Counted from the stretch's first letter, positions 1 to 10,832 are shown. The stretch is 64,000 bases of DNA from UBA961 sp049426725 (GCA_049426725.1 JBMSYN010000005.1:1-64000); one strand, 5' to 3'. The notes: a model not told the origin generated them from the letters alone. Translations and numbers: made by a program.

Positions 1-822
1 TTTACATCTGTCAAACAGAGTGTTAACATAGTTGCAGATACAATCATATATTCGAAACCGGGTGATACAATCAATATTCCAATAAGTTTTTCATTTAGCA
101 ATCTGCCAAAAATTCTCATTGACCGTAATAAGAAATTCAGAGTACTTACTTTCAAAGTTTCGATACCAAGGAAGAGTCTTCATTCATTTTACGATATGAA
201 TTTCACATTGAATAAAAATATCGATACTCTGAACAACTTTATAGATACAAATCAGCTTGGAAATGATATAGCCGCAAGCCAACCGAGATATTATCAATTT
301 GAAAATGGTTTTTACAACCTTTCTCGCAATCAAAATATTACCTATGATTTGGGAGAACTCTCTCTTAGATATTTTTTCAGTGAACATAAAACTAGTGAAA
401 TTGACATTGAAGTTTTAAACTTAAGATTTGAAGATTTACCTATATGTTATCCTTCAATTTCCCTTGACACTTTTAAAATACAGATTCAGAATTCTGAATA
501 CCAATCTGATGATTTTTGCATCCAATTTGACAATGAATTTTTATCGAATCTAAGAGACTCAACCAGTGACTTTGTTGCCGCCATGCGAGTGTCAGGTGAA
601 CCTGTGATGGAAATTCAACACTTTTTGAAAGAACCCACTCAAACTGAGATTACATTGTACTCCATCAATGGAATGAAATTGGAGACCATCTTTTCAGGAC
701 TTGCAAAAGCCGAATTGCAGCAAATTCGCCATCCCATGAGCCATTTGCCGCCAGGGGTGTATGTTTGCGAGATGATTGCAGGACAATTTCGCAAGACAGT
801 CCCTATTCTCCTGAGTAGATAA
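1..822 (+). CDS. Secreted protein with T9SS C-terminal sorting domain (5' end outside window)
   Basis: The reading frame is open from base 1, so this is the C-terminal 273 residues of a longer protein; a Met codon at 196 is internal and not a start. Most of the visible part is a Thr/Ser/Asn-rich beta-sandwich-like stretch that I do not recognise. The last ~75 residues look like a type A T9SS sorting domain: a segment of the form ITLYSINGMKLETI, then the hallmark LPPGVYVCEM, a Lys/Arg-rich turn, and a final VPILLSR strand. Family knowledge says such tails direct export by the SprA translocon and are cleaved at the surface. The sprA gene follows directly. The function of the passenger domain is unknown. 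Confidence 0.75.
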   Translation, partial: FTSVKQSVNIVADTIIYSKPGDTINIPISFSFSNLPKILIDRNKKFRVLTFKVSIPRKSLHSFYDMNFTLNKNIDTLNNFIDTNQLGNDIAASQPRYYQFENGFYNLSRNQNITYDLGELSLRYFFSEHKTSEIDIEVLNLRFEDLPICYPSISLDTFKIQIQNSEYQSDDFCIQFDNEFLSNLRDSTSDFVAAMRVSGEPVMEIQHFLKEPTQTEITLYSINGMKLETIFSGLAKAELQQIRHPMSHLPPGVYVCEMIAGQFRKTVPILLSR

Positions 823-885
823 AATCAGGGTTTTGAGAGTTTGGCAAGGTTATTGAATAAAGTATATCAAAGATTACATCAAAAC

Positions 886-916
886 TTGCCAGAAAGCGCA
901 TAAGAATGTAATTTTG
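886..916 (+). promoter_or_regulatory. Bacteroidota-type promoter upstream of sprA
   Basis: TTG at 886-888 and TAATTTTG at 909-916 are separated by 20 bases, matching the TTG-N20-TAnnTTTG pattern of the Bacteroidota primary sigma factor. Transcription would begin near 922, giving a leader of about 140 bases before the sprA ATG. A second TACATTTG at 960-967 has no good upstream partner. The rest of the 241-base gap 823-1063 shows nothing else I can name. Confidence 0.5.
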
Positions 917-1063
917 AGCCATATTTGACCATTGTTTCACCGAACGAGTACGCCTCTGATACATTTGTACTGATTCACAAACGAACGGATGCTCCGGCTA
1001 AGCAGCAAGGATCCGGAAATTCTTTCGCAGTGTACAATATGTTTCGTACTTGTTTGAGTTAAC

Positions 1064-4000
1064 ATGCAATTCCACTTTGTATCTCATCGGTTCTTTCCCC
1101 TCTTGATGTGCTTGTTCATGGCAAGCACTGGAGCGGAGGTATGCGCAGCCGAGTTTGAGCATAGCGATTTGCTTCTGGCTTATATGAGAGCATCAATGAT
1201 GCTTGGGGAATCAATCGAATCCAATGAAGATTCGAGTGATGAAACATCAGTTGCCGATTCACTATCCACATCGAAGTCATTACCACTTTCAGGAATGTTT
1301 GCACCTAAGAGTCCATATCGGAGTTCTTATGGGAAAGATCCATATAGGCAAAATCCACTGCCTCCCGGGTATTCCATTGCATTACAATTTGATTCTACAC
1401 TTTCCGAAGTTCGCAAAACAGAAACCTATGGCGATATCTCAACCGCGAGTGGCAATATCATTCCCATGGATGAGTATTTGCTATTGAGACGAGAAAGAGA
1501 AAGAGGAAGATTATGGGATTCCTTGGTGAGACATTATGATCTCAAAAAAGCAATGTCTGGATCAGATTTGGCAAATGTGCTTAGTCAAGCAACAGGTTTA
1601 TCCATCCCAATTCCTCCCAATCCATTATTGAATATCTTCGGGAAACCCGAAATCAGCATCAACGTTGCCGGAGATGTGAATGTTCGAGCAGGATGGCAAT
1701 GGGATTCTCAGAACTTGGGAACAGCATCACCTTTTGGTCAAACGCAGTCAGGTCCATTCTTCACACAAGACATCAATTTGAATGTAACCGGAAGAATCGG
1801 CGATAAACTTCGTTTGGGAGTTGATTGGAATACAAGACAACAATTCGATTTGAATAATCGATTCAATATTGGTTTTTCAGGCGAAGAAGATGATATCTTC
1901 AAAAGAGTGGAAGTAGGAAATGTTCAATTCCCGACTCCTTCAACACTCATCAGTGGAAGTCAGGCACTATTCGGCATTCGCACTGATTTTCAATTTGGTC
2001 CATTATATCTAAAAACCATCGCTTCTCAAAGACGAGGCGAATCCAGAAGAGTGAATGTTTCCGGTGGCGGAACGATGCGTCAGCCATTTAGAATGAATGC
2101 ATATGATTATGACAAAAAGAATTTCTTTTTGGATACCGCATACTTCTCTATTTGGGATACATACTATAAAGCGCAAATTCCACTTCTTCCGAATACACCG
2201 CAATCACGAAGAAATCGCATCAAATTATTGGAAGTGTATGAATCCACCGTTGATGTGCAATTGGCGGCGCAAGCGGCCGAAGGTGTCGCAATAGATACTT
2301 TGTCTGCAATCAACAGAGTTGGTGCAAATCCGCAATACTATGACAAATTCAAATATGTTTCCATTCCACCCGTAGCAGGATTTACTGAGCGCGGTAAGTT
2401 TCTGAAACTTGATCAAAGGGCATATCAATTCGATGAAAATCTCGGAAGACTCACCATCACATCACTCAAATCTGATCGCAGCTATGCAGTAGCATATCGG
2501 ATTGAAGGCGAGACAAGTGAACCGGGTGATGATTTGGATTTTGGAACGATTTCCAATACTGTGCAAACAGGCGATACATTAATTCTCAAGCTCATCTATC
2601 GACCAAATATGCAACCGGGATTTCCGATGCTTTGGAAAAGGCAAATGCGGAATATCTACAATATCGGTCAGAGCAATGTGAACTTGGCTGATTTGAGATT
2701 GAATGTATGGTATCTCAGAGCAAATAATGACTCCTCCGATGTTCTTGAAGGATCAAGTGATAAAGTTGTTACAATCCTTGGTGTTGACCGCGTGAATAAT
2801 TCAGACGGTACAGCCAGACCTGATGGTTTATTCGACTTGGGAAGTCCTCAGCAGCAAAATCAACAAAATCAAATGCAACAAGGCGGTAATGTTGGCATTG
2901 GTGGACAAGGCACAACACCGCAATCACAATTGCCGGCGCAATATCAACAACAGGGTTCACCATTTTTCAATCCTGTTCGCGGTGAAATCATTTTCCCAGA
3001 AAGAGAGCCCTTTGATTCCGGCTTGGTGAAATACTTTGGCAAAGTTGGTAGTCCACAAGCTGCAAATAGATATCGCTATACACAAGTCTATACTGAAATC
3101 GTGGAAATTGCTCGCCGCACTACCGATCGCGATCGCTTTATCATCACAGGTGAAGCAACAGGAATGATGAATACCGGTGGTGGGAAAATTTCACTCGGTG
3201 CATTTAATTTGTCACCGGGGAGTGTTCGTGTAAATCTCGATGGCGCGCCACTGCGTGAAAATGTTGATTATTATGTCGAATATTTCACCGGACAAGTCAC
3301 GCTCACAAATCCACGCGCATCATTACCCAATGCAAATCTCAGCATTGAATATGAACAAAATGACCTCTTCAATTTGGCAACGAGAACATTGGTTGGTTTA
3401 AGAGCAGACATGCAAGCATTCAAAAGAAGAAATGGCTCGGCAAATGTCGGCATGACATTCATGATGTTTGATCAGGCAATGCTTTTCGATCGCGTTCGAG
3501 TAAATGAAGAACCTGTTTCCAATACCATGATTGGTTTTGACGGAAATCTCAATTTAAATCTTCCCTTTCTCACCAAAGCACTCGATGCGATGCCTTTTTA
3601 TGATACAAAGGCACCATCTTCACTTACTTTGCGTGGTGAAATAGCAGCCATGCTCCCGACGCCAAATAAACGCATTTCAGACATACCCTCAGACAATGGA
3701 GCCGCAGTTGCATATGTGGATGATTTCGAAGGTGCTCAAAGAAGTATTTCCCTTGGATTGACACCACAACAATGGTCACATTGCGCAGTACCCGAGGATC
3801 CAAGACTTTGGGATGATCCGATTTCAAAAGAGGGGAATTTTTATCGTGGCAAGACATTCTGGTATCAAAAGTTTATTGGTGATACACCATTACTGGATAT
3901 CTATCCCAATCGTGACACTCGCGGCAGATTGAATACGCTGAATGATTTGAAAATTCGATTTGAAAGTACTGAACGTGGTATTTACAATCGCAATGCTCAA

Positions 4001-7000
4001 TTTGTTGACAAAATAAATCCAACCTATGATCAAAGTATTCATGCCCCAATATTGCAAAATATTCAACCTAGAGTTTGGGGTGGAATTCAAAGACTCTTTT
4101 CAACATTCAATACAAATTTTGAAACAGAGAACATTGACTTCTTGGATCTCGTTGTTCAGTTTGGTCCGGATACAAAACCGGATTCAACAGAAATGTGGGT
4201 GGATATTGGACAAATCTCTGAGGATATCATCCCAAATATTCGCTTGAATACAGAAGACGGTATCACCAAAGAAAGTCCGATTCCAAATAATATCATCGAC
4301 ATCGGAGAAGATGTAGGTATCGATGCATTGAATGATGAACAAGAAAAAAGTTCAACTGTGGCAGGCGAAGCATATCCATTCCCTCTCAATCAAGAGACTG
4401 ATCCTGCACGAGACAATTATTTCTTTGATTTCAATGCTGCCAGAGATGTACAAACAAGTGATAATTTTAGATTTTACAATAATTACGAAAACAATGCTCA
4501 ACAGTCTGAATCAGGGCAATTTCCGGATAGAGAAATTTTGAATAATAATAATGGCCAGACTATCATGCTGGACAATAGTTATTTTTCATATAAAGTCAAT
4601 ATTGATCCGGATCCAAAAAGAAATCCACAAATCATTGGTACCGGAGCAGCAAAAGCAAATAGATATGATCAATGGTATTTTTATCGTATACCACTTCGTA
4701 GACCAACCAAGATTGTTGGCAATCCAACATATTCCAATCTTCAGTATATCAGAGTATGGTTTAAAGGGCAACCAATCACTGTCAATATCGCTGAATGGAA
4801 ATTCACCGGTGGACAATGGATTCGCAATAGTGGATTGCAACCGAATGTCACTCCAGAAGATAGCGTTCTCAGTGTTCAATTCGTGAATGTTGAAGAAAAT
4901 AGTCGTCTTCCCGATTTGTACACCCTTCCACCCGGTGTGCAAAGACCAAGACAAATCAATAATCCCGATCCATTACAGGATGTGCGTTTGAATGAGCAAT
5001 CTTTGTCTATCAGCGTGAAGAATCTTCCTTCAGGACAAGAACGCATGGCAGTTCGTTTGATGCGCAATCTTGATGTATTCTATTATAAGAACTTGAAATT
5101 CTTCTTGCATGGTGATGGATCAATGCCTGCTCTCATTCCCTATGGAGCAGCATCGAAAGCGCAAGCATTTATTCGTTTTGGACTTGATTCAGCGAATTAT
5201 TATGAAGTGCGTCGCCCAATCATTCAAGGCTGGAGAGACATAGAAATCGAAGTTGCAAAATTGACTGCGCTCAAAGAAAAGCGCTCTCAGCAAGCGGCAA
5301 CATTGCGCATACCAGAAGACATGACATCTCGATTCATCGATACTGCGCAACAATTCGATCCCGGTTTTTCTATTCCCGTTGAAACGCAATATGTCATAAA
5401 AGGGAATCCCATTCTCACGAGAATTCAATTCATTGGCTTTGGAATTGCAAATCCTACATCAGGATCATTCCCCGAAGATTTATCAACAACAATGTGGGTG
5501 AATGAACTCAGATTGACCGAACCAGAAAGCTCTGTTGATTGGGCAGGTATTGGTTCAGCAGAATTAAAGCTAGCAGATTTGGGCACCATCAATGCAACAT
5601 ATAATCAAACAAATCCGAACTTCCACAGATTGGAAGAACGTTTCGGCAATCGAAATCAAACATTGAATTGGAATGTTCAAATGCAAGGGACGCTCGAAAA
5701 ACTCTTGCCAAAAGAACTCAATGAAATGCGCATTCCCATTTCTTATACTCATGGTGAAGTTGCTGAGACACCAATTTTTGCAGCACAATCAGATGTAGGT
5801 ATTGAACAAGCTGCGCAAGCCGCATATAATGCTGAATTGACAAGAAGCAAAGGAAATGTCAATGAAGCAAATCGAGTAAGTGATTCAGTACGCAGACGTT
5901 CGCAAACATTGCGCGTTCAAGATAGTTGGGCGATCACCGGATTCCGTTTCGGCATTCCAATCAATCATTGGCTCATCAAAGAAACCATCAATAAAATCAA
6001 TGTGAGTTATGATTTTTCGCAAACATTTGAGCGTTCGCCTGTAGCAGAGGAACGATTCCGTTGGAATTGGAGACTCAAAACAGATTATAATGTTCAATTA
6101 CCTGCAACGGTATCAGTAAAACCCCTTTCATGGATTGGCGATCTTCCGATTCTTGGAGCATATAAAGATTGGAAAATCTTCTTCCTTCCATCTTCTTTCT
6201 CCACATCTGTACAATTTCAACGATCCAGAGCAACAGAGAAATCAAGATTTCTAACGTTCCCAAGTCCGGTCATTCGAGATTTTGCCGCAACACGTCAAGC
6301 ACAATTCTCATGGAGATTCTCCGAAAATGGTTTGCTCAGTCCGATTCTTGATTATTCATTCAATACAGGTTCAACTCTCATGGATTTGGAATTGGATGAA
6401 AATGGCAGACAAAGAGAAGGAAGCGAATTATTACGCAGAGTCATTGGCAATGGACCAACGTTCATCAATTTTGGGGTGAATACAAATCATAGTCAAGTGG
6501 TTACATTGAATTTCCGACCACGCTTCCCAGATATCGGCGGTTTACACAATTACTTTGACAATACCGGATCATTCTCCACCACATATACGTGGAGAAATCC
6601 TCTTCAGCAAGATACAACCGTAACAAATGCTGTGAAGCAGGCTTCATTCCAAAACATGATTCGTTTGACTTCGAATCTCCGTTTGAAAGCGATGACGGAT
6701 AAATGGTGGGGCATCACTGCCGCCAAAGGGTCGGACTCTTCCTCTACTATTTTGGGAACAATCGGAAGAGTGTTCAAAACCATCTTCTTTGACTATGAAA
6801 CATTGACGATGAATTTCAGACAAGAAAATTCAGCAATCAATCAAGGTGTCCTTGGTGAAACGGGGATGACGAATTTCTGGCGTAGCGCAGTTGGACTTCA
6901 AGAAAACAATGAGTTTGGTCCGAGTGCTGCATATCAATTGGGATTGGTTCCACAACCACATGGCGGATTCCGATTGATTCCAAAGAGTGGTTTCCCATTT

Positions 7001-8107
7001 TTCAGCGTGGAAACATTTGATGGGAAAAGGCCAAGAAATGCCATTCTTCCGGATAATTTCTTCCAGAAATCAGAATTGGAATTCCGTACAAATCGTCCGC
7101 TATGGCCGGGTGCCACACTTGACTTGAATTGGAAATCCGCATTTGGATTCAATAGGAATCAATTGGACTCAACAGACAATGAAGGCAATTCCAGATTCAC
7201 GAATGTGGTGGTCACTTCGAATTATAATCGTTCATATCTTTCTCTTCCAAAGTTTTTGATGTTTGCTCCGCTCAATAATTCAATTGAACGAGTGATTGAC
7301 CTATTTAATGAACGCAAGCAAGTAATCGTGGCACAAATTCCCAATGATACGCTGCGCCAGAATCAAGCTCTTCGGGATGCTGTATCAGAATCATTTGAAA
7401 AAGGATTGGAAACACGAATCTTTTCTTTCCTACCTGATGCCATTCAGAAAGTACTTCCTGCAATGAATTGGACATTCAGATGGGATGGTGTTGAAAAGCT
7501 GCCAATCTTTGCCGGCTTGGCAAAGCGTGTGACCTTGGAGCATGCATATAAATCCACATATCAAGAAAGCACGACAAGAACCGACAATGGCATTGTTCCA
7601 GGATCACAGCAGATTCAATCCGGATTTGAACCTTTGCTTGGCATGCAATTGACATTCGATGAATCAAAACTCAAAGGATTGCTTACAAGCTCACTGAGAT
7701 TCAATACAAAGTCGAATTATATCTTGCAGCCAACATCATCAATCATTCAAAGTGAATCCGTAACGGATTTGACATTCCAAGCAAATTATAATCGAAGAGG
7801 TTTCAAAACATCACTCTTTGGTTTGACTTTTGACAATGAACTTGAATTTGCAATGCTGACAACGTTCAAACGAACACTCAGAAATACCTATGATTTGTTA
7901 AAACTTTCAGATCAGGAAGGTCAACGTTTGGATGGTAGCACGCAAATCATCATCGAACCATCAGCGAGATATGGTATTTCTCAAAGAGTAACGGCTCGAA
8001 TGTTCATGCGATATGAAACAACGATCAATGAAGGTGCAGCAGCTCCCGGGTTCAGTCGCTATCAATTTGGGCTGGATATTCGAATTTCCGTTTCAGGCGG
8101 TAGGTGA
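1064..8107 (+). CDS. sprA: Cell surface protein SprA/Sov, outer-membrane translocon of the type IX secretion system
   Basis: This 2347-residue protein has the size (2,300-2,500) and character of SprA, the very large outer-membrane barrel through which T9SS substrates leave the cell. An N-terminal signal peptide (Leu-rich, ending near VCAA at residue 29) is followed by proline-rich and beta-rich repeats. The family motif AYVDDFEGAQ lies near residue 883, and the rest alternates long amphipathic strands typical of the giant 36-strand barrel. The start is the first ATG of the frame and gives the only good signal peptide. It stands between a T9SS cargo gene and a glycosyltransferase. Other T9SS components (PorV, GldKLMN) are not in this window. 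The reading frame is intact. Confidence 0.93.
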   Translation: MQFHFVSHRFFPLLMCLFMASTGAEVCAAEFEHSDLLLAYMRASMMLGESIESNEDSSDETSVADSLSTSKSLPLSGMFAPKSPYRSSYGKDPYRQNPLPPGYSIALQFDSTLSEVRKTETYGDISTASGNIIPMDEYLLLRRERERGRLWDSLVRHYDLKKAMSGSDLANVLSQATGLSIPIPPNPLLNIFGKPEISINVAGDVNVRAGWQWDSQNLGTASPFGQTQSGPFFTQDINLNVTGRIGDKLRLGVDWNTRQQFDLNNRFNIGFSGEEDDIFKRVEVGNVQFPTPSTLISGSQALFGIRTDFQFGPLYLKTIASQRRGESRRVNVSGGGTMRQPFRMNAYDYDKKNFFLDTAYFSIWDTYYKAQIPLLPNTPQSRRNRIKLLEVYESTVDVQLAAQAAEGVAIDTLSAINRVGANPQYYDKFKYVSIPPVAGFTERGKFLKLDQRAYQFDENLGRLTITSLKSDRSYAVAYRIEGETSEPGDDLDFGTISNTVQTGDTLILKLIYRPNMQPGFPMLWKRQMRNIYNIGQSNVNLADLRLNVWYLRANNDSSDVLEGSSDKVVTILGVDRVNNSDGTARPDGLFDLGSPQQQNQQNQMQQGGNVGIGGQGTTPQSQLPAQYQQQGSPFFNPVRGEIIFPEREPFDSGLVKYFGKVGSPQAANRYRYTQVYTEIVEIARRTTDRDRFIITGEATGMMNTGGGKISLGAFNLSPGSVRVNLDGAPLRENVDYYVEYFTGQVTLTNPRASLPNANLSIEYEQNDLFNLATRTLVGLRADMQAFKRRNGSANVGMTFMMFDQAMLFDRVRVNEEPVSNTMIGFDGNLNLNLPFLTKALDAMPFYDTKAPSSLTLRGEIAAMLPTPNKRISDIPSDNGAAVAYVDDFEGAQRSISLGLTPQQWSHCAVPEDPRLWDDPISKEGNFYRGKTFWYQKFIGDTPLLDIYPNRDTRGRLNTLNDLKIRFESTERGIYNRNAQFVDKINPTYDQSIHAPILQNIQPRVWGGIQRLFSTFNTNFETENIDFLDLVVQFGPDTKPDSTEMWVDIGQISEDIIPNIRLNTEDGITKESPIPNNIIDIGEDVGIDALNDEQEKSSTVAGEAYPFPLNQETDPARDNYFFDFNAARDVQTSDNFRFYNNYENNAQQSESGQFPDREILNNNNGQTIMLDNSYFSYKVNIDPDPKRNPQIIGTGAAKANRYDQWYFYRIPLRRPTKIVGNPTYSNLQYIRVWFKGQPITVNIAEWKFTGGQWIRNSGLQPNVTPEDSVLSVQFVNVEENSRLPDLYTLPPGVQRPRQINNPDPLQDVRLNEQSLSISVKNLPSGQERMAVRLMRNLDVFYYKNLKFFLHGDGSMPALIPYGAASKAQAFIRFGLDSANYYEVRRPIIQGWRDIEIEVAKLTALKEKRSQQAATLRIPEDMTSRFIDTAQQFDPGFSIPVETQYVIKGNPILTRIQFIGFGIANPTSGSFPEDLSTTMWVNELRLTEPESSVDWAGIGSAELKLADLGTINATYNQTNPNFHRLEERFGNRNQTLNWNVQMQGTLEKLLPKELNEMRIPISYTHGEVAETPIFAAQSDVGIEQAAQAAYNAELTRSKGNVNEANRVSDSVRRRSQTLRVQDSWAITGFRFGIPINHWLIKETINKINVSYDFSQTFERSPVAEERFRWNWRLKTDYNVQLPATVSVKPLSWIGDLPILGAYKDWKIFFLPSSFSTSVQFQRSRATEKSRFLTFPSPVIRDFAATRQAQFSWRFSENGLLSPILDYSFNTGSTLMDLELDENGRQREGSELLRRVIGNGPTFINFGVNTNHSQVVTLNFRPRFPDIGGLHNYFDNTGSFSTTYTWRNPLQQDTTVTNAVKQASFQNMIRLTSNLRLKAMTDKWWGITAAKGSDSSSTILGTIGRVFKTIFFDYETLTMNFRQENSAINQGVLGETGMTNFWRSAVGLQENNEFGPSAAYQLGLVPQPHGGFRLIPKSGFPFFSVETFDGKRPRNAILPDNFFQKSELEFRTNRPLWPGATLDLNWKSAFGFNRNQLDSTDNEGNSRFTNVVVTSNYNRSYLSLPKFLMFAPLNNSIERVIDLFNERKQVIVAQIPNDTLRQNQALRDAVSESFEKGLETRIFSFLPDAIQKVLPAMNWTFRWDGVEKLPIFAGLAKRVTLEHAYKSTYQESTTRTDNGIVPGSQQIQSGFEPLLGMQLTFDESKLKGLLTSSLRFNTKSNYILQPTSSIIQSESVTDLTFQANYNRRGFKTSLFGLTFDNELEFAMLTTFKRTLRNTYDLLKLSDQEGQRLDGSTQIIIEPSARYGISQRVTARMFMRYETTINEGAAAPGFSRYQFGLDIRISVSGGR

Positions 8108-8114
8108 TATTGCA

Positions 8115-9257
8115 ATGGGTATATCATTTCTGAAACCTCTGGAAAGATCCATTCGCCGCTTGCTGATTCAGCCAAATCGTAAATTCAAAGGCATATTGAT
8201 TGAATCAACGGAGCAGTCAATACCGCTAAATCCCAATCCACGCATACTCATCATTCGTCCGGACAAATTGGGTGATATGCTCATTACATTGCCAACAATC
8301 AAGGCGATTCGTGATGCATATCCACATGCAAGAATAGACATACTTGCGGGGAAAGTAAATCTTCCATTAAAAGATCAATTATTGCTCTATGCTGATAATG
8401 TCTTGCTTTATGACAAAACTCTAAAGAGCATTTTTACCTTGATTAGCACATTGCCATCATATAAATATGATATAGCAATTGATCCGCTTGACAATCCATC
8501 AACAACGAGTGGCTATTTGATGAAATTAAGCGGAGCAAAACATAGAATTGGAATTGTTAAATCGAATGCGCATGTCTATACACATTGCGTTGTTGCAAAA
8601 GACAGAGCTACAATTCACATTGTTGAGCGAGCTGCGCAGGTACTACTTGGATTGGGAATCAACCCCGAACATGTTTCTCTTTCAATTCCCTATCATATTG
8701 ATGAGCAGATTCGGAAATCTTCGCGTCTTGCACTGAAAAATGCGGGCATTGACCTTTCAAGATCTCTCATTATGATCAATATTGCAGGGGCTCTACAAGA
8801 TAGAATTTTAGAGCCGAGCTCTGCAATACCATGGATACAAACAATCAAGCAGACATTATCCAATCATGATGCGCAACTCATGATTTGTGGTGAAAAAAAA
8901 CATGAGATAAAACTTCGAAACATTGCAGAAACAACAGGAATATTTCTTGCGCCATTTGTGAATTCATATCAACAATTTGCGGGATTATTGGCGGGATCAT
9001 CTATGCTCATTTCCCCTGATACATCAGTGCTACATTTGATTTCAGCATTTAAGATTCCATGTCTTGCATTTTTTGTACAAGACAATTCCGGCACAAAACT
9101 CTGGACCCCATATCAATCACCACATGAATATATCATCACAAAAGGTCCTACAGTCAATGCAATCCCAGCTGATGAAATCATCAAAGCATTCAATTCATTA
9201 TTCAGCATCACAACACTACATTCAGTAGATCATCAGCTTGAAAAGAATGGTCAATAG
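8115..9257 (+). CDS. Glycosyltransferase family 9 (heptosyltransferase-like)
   Basis: A 380-residue protein of the ADP-heptose:LPS heptosyltransferase superfamily. The N-terminal Rossmann domain carries the typical ILIIRPDKLGDMLITLP signature (near residues 44-60), and the C-terminal domain has the nucleotide-sugar loop around AGLLAGSSMLISPDTSVLHL. It probably adds a sugar to LPS or another surface glycan on the cytoplasmic face. I chose ATG 8115 rather than an upstream in-frame codon at 8013, because that would put 95 bases inside sprA and an AGGTGA ribosome site lies just before 8115. Its end overlaps the convergent biotin carboxylase by 7 bases. Donor and acceptor cannot be told from sequence; T9SS cargo in this group is anchored to a special LPS, so a role in that LPS is possible but unproven. 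Confidence 0.85.
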   Translation: MGISFLKPLERSIRRLLIQPNRKFKGILIESTEQSIPLNPNPRILIIRPDKLGDMLITLPTIKAIRDAYPHARIDILAGKVNLPLKDQLLLYADNVLLYDKTLKSIFTLISTLPSYKYDIAIDPLDNPSTTSGYLMKLSGAKHRIGIVKSNAHVYTHCVVAKDRATIHIVERAAQVLLGLGINPEHVSLSIPYHIDEQIRKSSRLALKNAGIDLSRSLIMINIAGALQDRILEPSSAIPWIQTIKQTLSNHDAQLMICGEKKHEIKLRNIAETTGIFLAPFVNSYQQFAGLLAGSSMLISPDTSVLHLISAFKIPCLAFFVQDNSGTKLWTPYQSPHEYIITKGPTVNAIPADEIIKAFNSLFSITTLHSVDHQLEKNGQ

Positions 9258-10681
9258 ATTGGCTTTCTTCTTTCATCATGATGATGTTTTGCAAAAACTG
9301 CAGAAGCAAGCAAGAATGAATGCAATTCTTCCGGAATCTCCCCTTTCCAATATCTTGACACAAATGCAGTAGAATATTCACCCGATCGAAATGCCTCCGA
9401 GTTCACGGTGAATTGACAAAATGGAATTGTTGTGCGAAGTCCGGCAATATGATAGGATTTCAATGAATTCAGTGTTTTTTCGATTGCTTCATTTCTGTCT
9501 TTGCCATGACATATCAATTTGGCAATCATTGAATCATAATTTACCGAAACCTCGAATCCAGGAAAGAGTGCTGTATCATTTCTTACACCATCACCTTCCG
9601 GCAATCCAACATAATGTGCTATGCCTGTTTCCGGCAAAAAATCATTATAGACATCTTCAGCACATATTCTACATTCAATTGCATGTCCTTTAGGCGTGAG
9701 ATCTTCTTGCTTGATTGACAAATGCTCACCAAAAGCAATGCGAATTTGTTGTTCCACCAAGTCAATACCGGTAACCATTTCTGTCACTGGATGTTCTACT
9801 TGCAATCGTGTATTGACTTCCATGAAATAAAAATTTCCCGAGGCATCAAGAAGAAACTCCAATGTACCGGCATTTGTATATTCAGACTTTGCCACTAATC
9901 GTGCGGCTGCCTCCCCCATCGCTTTTCTGATGGCGGGCGTCACTGCAGTGGAAGGTGATTCCTCCACAACTTTTTGATGTCGTCTTTGAACTGAACATTC
10001 CCTTTCAGGAAAGTATAATATCGAACCAAATTGATCTGCAAGGATTTGTATTTCGATATGCCTTGGCGACACAATAAATTTTTCAATGAATACGCGATCA
10101 TCACCAAAGGAAGCAAGAGCTTCACCTTGAGCGGCTTTTAGACCTGCAAGCAAACCGGATACATCTTCTATCAATCTCATGCCTTTTCCGCCACCACCTG
10201 CAGCTGCTTTCAGTAGTACAGGATAGCCAATCTTCTCAGCTATTCGCGCAATTTCATCAGGATCAGAAATTGCGCCGTCTGAACCGGGAGAAATTGGAAC
10301 TTCCGCTGAAATTGCCAATGCTCTCGCCTCAGTTTTGTCGCCAAGTGCATGAATTGCTTTTGGAGAGGGACCAATAAAAACAAGTCCGGCATCCAAAACC
10401 GCCTGTGCGAATTGCGCATTCTCTGATAAAAATCCATATCCCGGATGAATCGCTTCTGCACCTGTCTTTATGGCTGCATCAATAATCTTTTCAATGATGA
10501 GGTAACTTTCTCTCGGAGTGGCACCCCCAATATTTACTGATTCATCTGCTTTTTGCACATGCATTGCATTTGCATCAGGCAATGAATAGACTGCCACGGT
10601 TGAAATTCCCATTTTCTTACAAGTATCAATGACACGCAGTGCAATCTCACCGCGATTTGCTATCAAAATTTTAGAGAACAT
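9251..10681 (-). CDS. accC: Biotin carboxylase (acetyl/propionyl-CoA carboxylase subunit)
   Basis: This 476-residue ATP-grasp enzyme carboxylates biotin on a carrier protein using bicarbonate and ATP. It opens with the classical KILIANRGEIALR, has HPGYGFLSEN near residues 79-88, the Gly-rich ATP loop GGGGKG at 162-167, the catalytic FMEVNTRLQVEHPVTE region, and a C-terminal biotin-carboxylase domain. The length is slightly above the ~450 of stand-alone AccC and well below fused alpha subunits of propionyl-CoA carboxylase, so no biotin carrier domain is attached. No accB or carboxyltransferase gene is nearby, so which acyl-CoA the complex uses cannot be decided. It is divergent from the sugar nucleotidyltransferase gene. 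Confidence 0.9.
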   Translation of the reverse strand: MFSKILIANRGEIALRVIDTCKKMGISTVAVYSLPDANAMHVQKADESVNIGGATPRESYLIIEKIIDAAIKTGAEAIHPGYGFLSENAQFAQAVLDAGLVFIGPSPKAIHALGDKTEARALAISAEVPISPGSDGAISDPDEIARIAEKIGYPVLLKAAAGGGGKGMRLIEDVSGLLAGLKAAQGEALASFGDDRVFIEKFIVSPRHIEIQILADQFGSILYFPERECSVQRRHQKVVEESPSTAVTPAIRKAMGEAAARLVAKSEYTNAGTLEFLLDASGNFYFMEVNTRLQVEHPVTEMVTGIDLVEQQIRIAFGEHLSIKQEDLTPKGHAIECRICAEDVYNDFLPETGIAHYVGLPEGDGVRNDTALFPGFEVSVNYDSMIAKLICHGKDRNEAIEKTLNSLKSYHIAGLRTTIPFCQFTVNSEAFRSGEYSTAFVSRYWKGEIPEELHSFLLASAVFAKHHHDERRKPIY

Positions 10682-10832
10682 GGCTCTTACAGAACATTAT
10701 ACAAATAGAATTGATGCAAATTACGAAACTAGCCCCGGAATAACATCCCGCTTGAATCAAATCATTGTAGGCACAGGAAATAATCTCTAATTTGCCATTC
10801 AAAAGTCATAAAACCCCTAAATATCTCAAAGT

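Noticed and set aside
4586..4954. 122-residue antisense open frame within sprA
   Set aside because: No start context and located inside a long intact gene of clear identity.
8013..8114. Longer start for the glycosyltransferase, overlapping sprA by 95 bases
   Set aside because: The added 34 residues are the +1-frame reading of the sprA end, and a good ribosome site precedes ATG 8115.
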